Positions 1-5,586 of a stretch of 21,672 nt of DNA are shown here, one piece after another. Below the pieces are notes generated by a model. That model was not told the DNA's origin and did no database searches. It saw only the letters and a list, made by a program, of their open reading frames with translations. Source of the DNA: CAYVDB01 sp964450705 (GTDB taxonomy: Bacteria; Patescibacteriota; Minisyncoccia; Phycocordibacterales; Zambryskibacteraceae); NCBI GenBank assembly GCA_964450705.1, contig CAYVDB010000014.1, positions 1-21,672 on the forward strand, read 5' to 3'. The translations under genes were made by a program, and so were the position numbers. Position 1 is the first letter of the stretch, and every line of letters begins with the position of its first letter.

Positions 1-1
1 G

Positions 2-1015
2 GTCCTCGATCAAAAAAGAAAAGAGAAGATTGCAATCTTTTGTAATATTCCCTCTGAGCATGTGATTTCTGCTCCTGATGTATCAAGCATTTATGATGTC
101 CCTCTAAATTTTGAAAAAGATAGACTCGGAGAAAAACTCCTTAAGGTGCTTAAGGTTAAGAGCCGTAGAAAAGAAGATGGCGGTGCGTGGGATAAGTTTG
201 TAAGAAAAACTAAGAATGGCAAGCAGGAAGTCTCTCTTGCTGTGGTTGGTAAATATTTTGACTCTGGAGATTTCGTTTTGTCAGACGTCTATATTTCTGT
301 TCTAGAGGCCATAAAGTTTTCTGCATATTCTGTTGGGGTTAGGCCAAAGATAACTTGTATCAATAGTAAGGATTTTGAGAGTGGAAAAATTAACCTAAAG
401 ATTCTTTCCAGTTTTGATGGAGTAATCGTCCCCGGAGGATTTGGTCAAAATGGGGTCGAGGGTATTATTTCTGCGATCGGATATGTGAGAAAAAATAAGA
501 TACCGTTTTTAGGACTTTGCTATGGCATGCAACTTGCGATTATTGAATTTGCACGCAGTGTTTGTGGTTTTAAAGATGCGCATACAACTGAGGTAAAGCC
601 ACACACAAGGTATCCGGTGATAGATGTGATGCGCGAACAAAAGGAGAACATAAAAGGTTCGCGCCTTGGTGGCACTATGCGTCTTGGTGCATACGTGGCT
701 TTCTTAAAGAAAGGGAGTATTGCGGAGAAAGCATACAGAAGTGTAAAAATATCGGAGCGACATCGACATCGCTATGAGGTAAATCCAAACTTTGTGAATG
801 AGCTTGAATTAAGAGGGCTTGTGTTTTCAGGGAAATCTCCAGATGGAAGGCTTTGCGAGATCGTGGAGCTTCCAAGAGAAAAACACCCATTTTTTCTTGC
901 TACGCAATTTCATCCAGAGTTCAAGGCTCGACCACTTTCTCCGCACCCACTTTTTACTGCTTTTATGGATATCGCTAAAAGGAATGTAATGTCGATAAAA
1001 AATAAAACGCGTTAG
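2..1015 (+). CDS. pyrG: CTP synthase, 3' part (C-terminal glutamine amidotransferase domain)
   Basis: The reading frame is open from the first bases of the window, so this is the last ~338 residues of a protein whose family is usually about 530-550 residues. CTP synthase makes CTP from UTP and ATP using ammonia released from glutamine. What is left is the end of the synthetase domain (the stretch RKEKIAIFCNIP and the linker SIYDVPLNFE is typical of the family) and the whole class I glutamine amidotransferase domain: an oxyanion-hole motif PGGFG, the nucleophile Cys in GLCYGMQLA (codon 518-520), and the catalytic His and Glu in QFHPEFKARP (911-919). The usual nucleophile context is C-L-G; here it is C-Y-G. 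The next gene starts 9 bp downstream on the same strand, so they may be co-transcribed. Identification is secure; the gene's true start lies outside the window. Confidence 0.96.
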   Translation, partial: VLDQKRKEKIAIFCNIPSEHVISAPDVSSIYDVPLNFEKDRLGEKLLKVLKVKSRRKEDGGAWDKFVRKTKNGKQEVSLAVVGKYFDSGDFVLSDVYISVLEAIKFSAYSVGVRPKITCINSKDFESGKINLKILSSFDGVIVPGGFGQNGVEGIISAIGYVRKNKIPFLGLCYGMQLAIIEFARSVCGFKDAHTTEVKPHTRYPVIDVMREQKENIKGSRLGGTMRLGAYVAFLKKGSIAEKAYRSVKISERHRHRYEVNPNFVNELELRGLVFSGKSPDGRLCEIVELPREKHPFFLATQFHPEFKARPLSPHPLFTAFMDIAKRNVMSIKNKTR

Positions 1016-1024
1016 TATAGATAT

Positions 1025-1939
1025 ATGGATTTCTGGAAGACACTTAATATTTTTTCTATCTTACTCATCCTTATCCTGGGGGGCGGGGTCTATATGCTTC
1101 ATCTAAAAGTTGATTCATTTGCAAAGGAGTTTGATCTACCTCTCGTTCCTATACCCGAAGATACGGTTCCGTATGAGTTCCAAGAAGAAACAAGCACTAC
1201 CACAGCAACCACTTCAGGAGCTATTGCTACTACAAGTGAAGAGGATTTTGTTACTAACTCGCCTGCGCTTTTTACGCTTTTCTCGGATCTTCTTTCAAGC
1301 GTATCTTTTCCAAATACGTCTCTTCAAGAAAAGCTTGTTTCTATTACTGGAGATGAAATTGCAGATGATGTAATTAACACTCTTGCCGAAGATGCTGGCT
1401 ACTTGAGGCAACCTGTTGCAACAACAACACTTGTTGTTCTCGAGGGGTATCGAGTACAGCCTCAAGTTAAGTTTGCCTGGGAAGAATTGAAAGCTTCTGC
1501 GCGTATTAGTGGTATTAACCTTGGGATTGTTTCAGGTTTCAGAAGTCCTGAAGCACAGAAAGCGTTATTTAATAAGTATTTCAAAGAAGAAACCAGAAGG
1601 GCGGGGTTCAAAAAAGATTTTACGGCAAAAGATATAAAAGATGGCAAGGCAGATATAGTGATTTTAAATACGCTTAAATACGCGGCACCCCCAGGGTATT
1701 CAAGGCATCACAGTGGGTACACTATTGATATTCGAGATATTGATTCAGGTTTATCTTTTTATGAATTCGGAAAGACTCGTGGATACAAATGGGTTTCAAG
1801 AAATAATTACGAAGCTGTTCGCAAATATGGATTTATCCCAAGTTATCCAAGAGGGGAGCGTGATGGAGGCCCAGAGCCAGAGCCATGGGAGCTTGTGTGG
1901 ATTGGGGTGGAAAAAATGGATACGCTTGAGTTTGAATAA
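1025..1939 (+). CDS. VanY-type D-alanyl-D-alanine carboxypeptidase (peptidase M15B), membrane anchored
   Basis: 304 residues. A hydrophobic segment at about residues 8-26 looks like a signal anchor, followed by a Thr/Ser/Glu-rich linker (about 45-75) and a C-terminal M15B domain (about 140-293). The family trims the terminal D-Ala from peptidoglycan stem peptides outside the membrane, using zinc. Visible motifs are SGFRSPEAQ (171-178 region), the zinc-ligand motif S-x-H-x-x-G-x-T-x-D (Ser226, His228, Asp235), and EPWEL (286-290), which sits where the family has the catalytic Glu followed by the third zinc-ligand His (E-x-x-H). Here that His position is Glu289, which may alter metal binding. 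No clear Shine-Dalgarno precedes the ATG; the gene follows pyrG by 9 bp. Family assignment is firm; activity is uncertain because of the replaced ligand. Confidence 0.88.
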   Translation: MDFWKTLNIFSILLILILGGGVYMLHLKVDSFAKEFDLPLVPIPEDTVPYEFQEETSTTTATTSGAIATTSEEDFVTNSPALFTLFSDLLSSVSFPNTSLQEKLVSITGDEIADDVINTLAEDAGYLRQPVATTTLVVLEGYRVQPQVKFAWEELKASARISGINLGIVSGFRSPEAQKALFNKYFKEETRRAGFKKDFTAKDIKDGKADIVILNTLKYAAPPGYSRHHSGYTIDIRDIDSGLSFYEFGKTRGYKWVSRNNYEAVRKYGFIPSYPRGERDGGPEPEPWELVWIGVEKMDTLEFE

Positions 1940-2017
1940 TCTGATGTTGGTGCCGTGTTCTTTTTCTTGCGTATAAAACAGTAACTCTCTCCAGCAAGGT
2001 ACTAATAGATTTTTGTA

Positions 2018-2045
2018 TTGACAAAAAATATCAATATGATATAAT
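2018..2045 (+). promoter_or_regulatory. Consensus sigma70-type promoter for the large structured RNA
   Basis: A perfect -35 box TTGACA (2018-2023) and a perfect -10 box TATAAT (2040-2045) are separated by 16 bp. Predicted transcription start is about 2052. No open reading frame with a plausible start follows, and an intrinsic terminator lies ~410 bp downstream, so the promoter appears dedicated to a stable non-coding RNA. Confidence 0.85.
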
Positions 2046-2051
2046 TCAGAG

Positions 2052-2497
2052 TATCGAATGTGAGGTGAGAGGGCTTGCCCCAGGACCCCACAACGATCTC
2101 ATCACTCCCGAGAGGTTTCCGGATGTTTGACGAGCAGTAGGTATGCGATTCGCGGCTTAACTACTGACGGTTTAACAGCGATATACTCTGCGGTGTTCCT
2201 CGGCCAAAAGAGCGAAAGAACAGGGGCAACTCTGGGAGGCCCGATGCCCAGAGCCAATAGAGGGCTAGTCCTCGGCACGGTACCCCAAAGCCAAGGATGA
2301 AAACGGGGTAGGCCCTAACTGCGGTGCCAGGTTAGGTGCTGAAATAGGCACCACGTTCCGAGTGGGTGGAGAAGGATCGGTGAAGCCAATATAAATAATG
2401 GCAGCCGACACCGGATACCCACTCGGGGCGTAGCTCTTTTGTTTCCCACAGGCAGTGTTGTACCACTAGTATCTTTTTTAGAACTGGTGGTTTTTTG
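2052..2497 (+). ncRNA. Large structured non-coding RNA of unrecognised class (three tandem pseudoknots)
   Basis: The unit has a consensus promoter, about 445 nt that are more GC-rich than the flanks and have no credible reading frame, and an intrinsic terminator. By eye I find: a closing helix of the 5' domain (2052-2056 with 2179-2183); helices 2062-2070/2097-2105 (one mismatch) and 2135-2140/2161-2166; a perfect 9-bp long-range helix 2205-2213/2433-2441 that encloses the 3' domain; three consecutive H-type pseudoknots inside it (2230-2266, 2268-2310, 2314-2352); and a perfect 10-bp helix 2358-2367/2417-2426 with a nested hairpin. A string of pseudoknots recalls tmRNA, but there is no T-arm, acceptor end or tag frame. 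The RNase P signatures GAGGAAAGUC and ACAGAA, and the SRP RNA domain, are also absent. Function is unknown. Boundaries are inferred from the promoter and terminator. Confidence 0.8.
2462..2497 (+). terminator. Intrinsic terminator of the structured RNA
   Basis: An 8-9 bp stem (ACCACTAG at 2462-2469 with CTGGTGGT at 2484-2491, one G-U pair) with a loop of about 12-14 nt is followed by a run of six T (2491-2496). It ends the RNA unit begun by the promoter at 2018. Confidence 0.8.
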
Positions 2498-2543
2498 TTT
2501 GCAGATTCGTTCTATGTGCGGGGCTAGGAGTCTCTCCCTTGAC

Positions 2544-2798
2544 TCAAAATTTTTTCGCCTTCTTGATTAAATTAATTTTCTTTTCTATTCGCCAGCCTTT
2601 AATTTGAATCTCTCTTTTTAATGCAGATGACCTGTCTGAATGTGCTTCTGTATATAAGATTTTTTGAACCCCCACAGATCTAGTGTAATGACCGCCTTTA
2701 CCACTTTTGTGTTCACTAAATCTGCGTGTCACATCAGTGGTGATGCCTGTATACAGGCTACTATTTTTGCATTTTAGTATATATACGAAGTACACCAT
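2544..2798 (-). CDS. Small GIY-YIG nuclease-fold protein (UPF0213 / YhbQ-like)
   Basis: 84 residues, the usual length for this single-domain family. The GIY-YIG core is complete: V-Y-I (5-7), Y-T-G-I-T (16-20), Arg25/Arg26, His30 followed by K-S-G-K-G-G-H-Y-T-R, and Glu63 in KREIQIK as the likely metal-binding Glu. The fold cleaves DNA phosphodiester bonds in its characterised relatives, but the cellular role of this small family is poorly defined. The start codon is immediately next to a palindromic repeat (2803-2866), and the only Shine-Dalgarno-like AAGG lies in the arm of that repeat, 5 nt before the ATG. A tRNA lies just upstream on the same strand. This arrangement suggests the gene and repeat may travel together, which is an inference. 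Confidence 0.9.
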   Translation of the reverse strand: MVYFVYILKCKNSSLYTGITTDVTRRFSEHKSGKGGHYTRSVGVQKILYTEAHSDRSSALKREIQIKGWRIEKKINLIKKAKKF

Positions 2799-2802
2799 AA
2801 AG

Positions 2803-2866
2803 GCCTTCGGCTACGCTCAGGCCACTTCGCCTTGCTCGCACTGAGCGAGCGAAGCGAGTCGAAGTG
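2803..2866. repeat. Palindromic intergenic repeat (two adjoining inverted repeats, REP-like)
   Basis: Two hairpins lie head to tail. The first has arms GGCC at about 2804-2807 and 2820-2823 around a TTCGGCTACGCTCA core. The second has outer arms CACTTCG (2823-2829) and CGAAGTG (2860-2866) and inner arms CTTGCTCGC / GCGAGCGAAG with a one-base bulge. Short palindromes of this CTTCG/GAGCGAG type are, to my knowledge, common between genes in several bacterial groups including CPR bacteria. It fills the space between the GIY-YIG start and the tRNA 3' end. Confidence 0.7.
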
Positions 2867-2937
2867 CTGCGGGACTAGGGCTCGAACCTAGATTAGATGA
2901 TTCAGAGTCCGCTGTCCTACCATTAGACGATCCCGCA
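2867..2937 (-). tRNA. tRNA-Gln (anticodon CUG), with an imperfect anticodon stem
   Basis: Read on the minus strand it gives a 7-bp acceptor stem (TGCGGGA/TCCCGCA, perfect), a D arm (GTCT/GGAC), an anticodon loop CTCTGAA (anticodon CTG), a 4-nt variable region, and a perfect T arm CTAGG-TTCGAGC-CCTAG. The next base is G, the discriminator expected for tRNA-Gln; CCA is not encoded. The anticodon stem GCGGA/TCATC has two adjacent mismatches (C-U and G-A) where a perfect partner would read TCCGC. The gene may therefore be a weakened or decaying copy. Two further tRNA-like units lie upstream in the same orientation. Confidence 0.78.
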
Positions 2938-3006
2938 ATATTTATGTATCTACAATAACTTAGTCTTCAAACAGAGTCATAACTCCTACTCTTAGATTAT
3001 CCCGCA
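2938..3006 (-). pseudogene. Decayed tRNA-Gln-like unit 2 of a 69-bp tandem array
   Basis: The unit begins with the same TGCGGGAT as the tRNA gene and keeps about 26 of the first 35 bases, including AGTAGGA of the D arm and the anticodon-loop stretch GACTCTG. It then loses all similarity: no T arm and no 3' acceptor strand. Its start is exactly 69 bp from the start of the tRNA gene. Confidence 0.6.
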
Positions 3007-3075
3007 ATATATTAAACTAAATAAATTCCTAGATTCTCGATCAGAATCATAGCTCCTACCCCAGTCGATCCCGCA
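3007..3075 (-). pseudogene. Decayed tRNA-Gln-like unit 3 of a 69-bp tandem array
   Basis: The unit begins with TGCGGGATCG and keeps GGTAGGA and the anticodon-like TTCTGAT. It also keeps the AATCTAGG that precedes the T loop in the intact copy, but the T loop and 3' acceptor strand are gone. It starts exactly 69 bp from unit 2, and shares TATGA before the anticodon region with unit 2 rather than with the intact copy. Confidence 0.6.
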
Positions 3076-3107
3076 ATGTTTTGAATACGATACTTAAAAA
3101 GAAGGCT

Positions 3108-3923
3108 TTATTCAAGTTCACGGATTTTATGTGAAAAGTCTAGGCTATCTGCGTATTTGAGTGCGCGTTCATTTATAAGAAAATGTTCCCGAGCCTTTTC
3201 AAAAGAAAGCTCTGTATCAATAAGCCCTAAGTCATACGCAAGGCGATCCGATTCGGCAGGGAAGAATATTTCCGAACGTAGAGGGATTCGCTTTGGTACG
3301 ATTTCGTTTACGTGAGCCACAATGTTAGTAGTGCAAGTACTTGTGAGAGTGTTGTAGAATTCTGGTTCCTCGGCAAGCTTATTCATTCGCGCAATCATAC
3401 TTAGAAACAGCTTTCTCTGGTTTTCTTCTGTAGTACGAATTGGATATACATACACGTTATCTTTCCTGTAATTTGACCGCAGTTTTACGAGATCTCGCTC
3501 ATCGCCCGCAACATACATGAGTTCGTATTTCTTAAAGAGCCCTTTTAGAGCAGAAAAGCTTTCGCCTTTTTCCTTTCTTATTTCTACTGATATTGCAAGA
3601 AAATTATCTCCCTCAAATTCAAAAGAGAGGAATGTATGTGCCGCGCCAACGTACCCAGAAAATGGTTCAATAATAAACCAGACTTTTTTGAGTGTGTTTA
3701 AGTCGAATGTTTTATCGTAGTATGCGGGTGTATAGGACGTTGTTGAAGCATAAGAGAAATTTCGTATGTTTTTTACAGTAACTAAGTCACCTTCTATTTT
3801 TGCAGTAGGAAGGATCGCTTGGTCTAGGGACCAATCTCTTTTAAGAGAAGGAGTGATACTTGACCATATTCCAACAAGTAGGAGAGTAGCAATTAGGATT
3901 CCAATAAGAATTTTCTTTTTCAT
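3108..3923 (-). CDS. DUF4105 (Lnb N-terminal-like) membrane-anchored protein
   Basis: 271 residues with an N-terminal membrane anchor (about 5-22), then a DUF4105-type domain over most of the protein. Characteristic pieces are VKNIRNFSY (50-58), GAAHTFLSFEF (93-103), ISVEIRKEKGE (111-121), KYELMYVAGDERDLVKLR (132-149) and FYNTLTSTCTTNI (189-201). The family is thought to have an NlpC/P60 (papain-like) fold, with His96 and Cys197 as the likely catalytic pair. A related domain forms the periplasmic part of the lipoprotein N-acyltransferase Lnb. Whether this copy modifies lipoproteins is unknown. On the minus strand a TATACT box lies 10 nt before the ATG, implying a very short leader. It is divergent from the small gene at 3996, with 72 bp between them. 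Confidence 0.85.
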   Translation of the reverse strand: MKKKILIGILIATLLLVGIWSSITPSLKRDWSLDQAILPTAKIEGDLVTVKNIRNFSYASTTSYTPAYYDKTFDLNTLKKVWFIIEPFSGYVGAAHTFLSFEFEGDNFLAISVEIRKEKGESFSALKGLFKKYELMYVAGDERDLVKLRSNYRKDNVYVYPIRTTEENQRKLFLSMIARMNKLAEEPEFYNTLTSTCTTNIVAHVNEIVPKRIPLRSEIFFPAESDRLAYDLGLIDTELSFEKAREHFLINERALKYADSLDFSHKIRELE

Positions 3924-3995
3924 GAATAGTATTAGTATATACGCTTTTTTATTTGTCGAGCTTTAAAAAAGCTTAAAGAAGATTAGAATAAATGG

Positions 3996-4523
3996 ATGAA
4001 AACAAACATTTTAGTATATATAGTGACTGCAGTTGTTATTGTCGGGGGAGTCGCCCTTATCATTCGAAATGACGCTCCGGTGTCAGATCAAGTCTCTAAC
4101 AATGAAGGCAGTTCTTCTCAGGTATCACAGAGTGGGCAAATTATCTCTGGGTCAATGGCAGACCTAATTGCACTTAATAAAGATTTACGCTGTACGTTCC
4201 AAAGTAATAATGAATACTCAGAGACATCTGGTGAAGTGTTTGTGTCAAACAATAAAGTGCGAGGAAATTTTTCTGTAGTAGTAAAAGCGCTTGGGCAGAC
4301 ACCATTTCAGGCCTTTATGATTGCTGATGGTAAAGATTCTTTTGTTTGGTCATCTCTTATGAAAGATGGTTTTAAAACTCCAATTCAAAAGACAGAGGAA
4401 TCTTCTCAAAATGGTGTTGATTATTATCAGACCCTCTCATATTCTTGCGTTCCTTGGGAAAAAGACGAGTCCTTCTTCATACCTCCTGAAACAATACAGT
4501 TTTTGCCACCTCGCACTCAATAA
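3996..4523 (+). CDS. Small membrane-anchored secreted protein of unknown function
   Basis: 175 residues. A hydrophobic segment (about 5-23) looks like a signal anchor, followed by a Ser/Gln/Asn-rich linker (about 28-52) and a soluble domain containing SMADLIALNKDLRCTF, VRGNF and a C-terminal SCVPW. The two Cys in that domain could form a disulfide outside the membrane. I do not recognise the family; the strand-rich pattern is loosely like LolA-type carriers but I would not assign it. Two ATGs are possible (3992 and 3996); only 3996 is in frame with this protein. TAGAAT (3984-3989) lies 6 nt upstream of it, so the transcript may be leaderless. Confidence 0.8.
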   Translation: MKTNILVYIVTAVVIVGGVALIIRNDAPVSDQVSNNEGSSSQVSQSGQIISGSMADLIALNKDLRCTFQSNNEYSETSGEVFVSNNKVRGNFSVVVKALGQTPFQAFMIADGKDSFVWSSLMKDGFKTPIQKTEESSQNGVDYYQTLSYSCVPWEKDESFFIPPETIQFLPPRTQ

Positions 4524-4529
4524 CAAAAA

Positions 4530-4558
4530 ACTTCCGACATGCTTTCGGAGGTTTTTTA
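4530..4558. terminator. Bidirectional intrinsic terminator between convergent genes
   Basis: The stem ACTTCCGA (4530-4537) pairs with TCGGAGGT (4545-4552, one G-U pair), with a T run after it and an A run before it. It therefore works in principle for the gene ending at 4523 on the plus strand and for the gene ending at 4570 on the minus strand. Confidence 0.8.
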
Positions 4559-4569
4559 GAAACTTAGAA

Positions 4570-5460
4570 TTATTGTCCTGTAATGAATGAGTACTGGCTT
4601 GATGTTGCAGTATTTCCTGCTGAGTCTTTAGAAGAAACAAGATAATAATATGTTGTTGTTCCTGTAAGACTAGTAACATTCAAGGAATGATTTTTGGTAA
4701 GAGTTAGACTTTCAACCTTTAGTCCGTTTGCGGTCGTTACTGGAGTTGAAGTGCTAAACCATACAAGACTTGTTGCACTTTCGTTTGTTGTCCACGAAAC
4801 AGTTGCGCTTGTTGATGCAGTACTTGTGGCACTTACATTAGAAATAACCGGAGCGGTCGTGTCAGGAGTAGTTGAGCCGGTGGATGTCCCGTATCCAAGT
4901 TTCTTTGCAATTCCTGGAGGAAGTTTTTGTCCTGGAAGCGGCATAGGTTGGTATCCAAGTTTCTTTGCAATTCCTGGAGCAATTAATAATCCAGGGGGAA
5001 CCTTACCAGAGTTTCCAGCTCCTTCTTGTAGAATCTTATTTAATTGTCCAAGAGTTTTTGGGCCTACGTTTCCCACTTGCTCAATACCAAATTTATTCTG
5101 GAATTTCTTCACCGCATTTTCGGTAAGAGGTCCAAAGGTTCCAGAAATAATTCCTTCAGGATATATTGTCGGATCGGTTGCAAGAATCTCTTGTAGCTTT
5201 TTCACATCTTCTCCAGACATACCTCGTCGTAGTTCTCGGGTGAGAGCGAGGGTGTTTTGCAGTTCAGTAACGAGAGTTGACTCTTTTTTTCTCAATTCTT
5301 CAAGTTGTGTTTGAAGTGATTTTATTTGTTCTAGAAGTTTTTGTACATCACCTACTGTGCCACTTGAATTTTGCTGAGCATCTGCTTTTTGGGTAACTAC
5401 TCCAAAAGACAATACGCAAACCATTAAATAAAGGGAAACAAGTTTCTTAAATCTCTTCAT
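4570..5460 (-). CDS. Secreted peptidoglycan-binding protein with coiled coil and fibronectin III-like domain
   Basis: 296 residues. In order: a signal peptide (about 1-28, ending ADA-Q), a coiled coil (about 36-76, rich in Leu, Glu, Lys and Gln), and a PG_binding_1 domain (about 79-145; RGMSGEDVKKLQEIL, GTFGPLTENAVKKFQ, VGPKTLGQLN). A linker with a duplicated P-P/A-P-G-I-A-K-K-L-G-Y element (161-170 and 181-190) follows, then a Thr/Ser-rich FN3-like domain (about 203-296). The protein is probably exported and held on the cell wall. Its PG-binding domain resembles the one ending the large protein at 8790-10764. It is divergent from the bactofilin-like gene, with a 126-bp region between them. 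Confidence 0.88.
   Translation of the reverse strand: MKRFKKLVSLYLMVCVLSFGVVTQKADAQQNSSGTVGDVQKLLEQIKSLQTQLEELRKKESTLVTELQNTLALTRELRRGMSGEDVKKLQEILATDPTIYPEGIISGTFGPLTENAVKKFQNKFGIEQVGNVGPKTLGQLNKILQEGAGNSGKVPPGLLIAPGIAKKLGYQPMPLPGQKLPPGIAKKLGYGTSTGSTTPDTTAPVISNVSATSTASTSATVSWTTNESATSLVWFSTSTPVTTANGLKVESLTLTKNHSLNVTSLTGTTTYYYLVSSKDSAGNTATSSQYSFITGQ
4891..4979. repeat. Two identical 29-bp direct repeats, 60 bp apart, within a coding region
   Basis: Positions 4891-4919 and 4951-4979 are identical over 29 bases. They encode the duplicated GIAKKLGY element of the PG-binding protein. The 60-bp period keeps the frame and looks like a recent internal duplication. Confidence 0.8.
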
Positions 5461-5586
5461 ATAAATACTGCTTGCTAATAAATTTCTAGCTCATAACGTA
5501 AGACGTATACAAGGTCCCACTATTACAGTGTAGTCTTTGAAAGATGCATCTACAAGTGATAGTATCTCTCTAGTTAATAGGTATAT

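Noticed and set aside
2143..2160. Possible tmRNA tag reading frame ending Phe-Ala-Ala-stop inside the structured RNA
   Set aside because: The bases lie in a hairpin (2135-2140/2161-2166 with an inner GCG/CGC stem), and no tRNA-like T arm or acceptor exists in the unit, so the match to a tag end is probably chance.
2426..2437. tRNA-like 5' end GGGGCGTAGCTC near the end of the structured RNA
   Set aside because: No D loop, anticodon arm or T arm follows; the GCTC is better explained by the 9-bp helix with 2205-2213.
2052..2497. RNase P RNA as identity of the structured RNA
   Set aside because: The near-universal GAGGAAAGUC and ACAGAA elements of the P4 region could not be found, and the pseudoknot layout differs.
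4891..4979. Two identical 29-bp repeats as a minimal CRISPR array
   Set aside because: They encode a duplicated protein element in frame within a PG-binding protein, and there are only two copies with no cas genes nearby.
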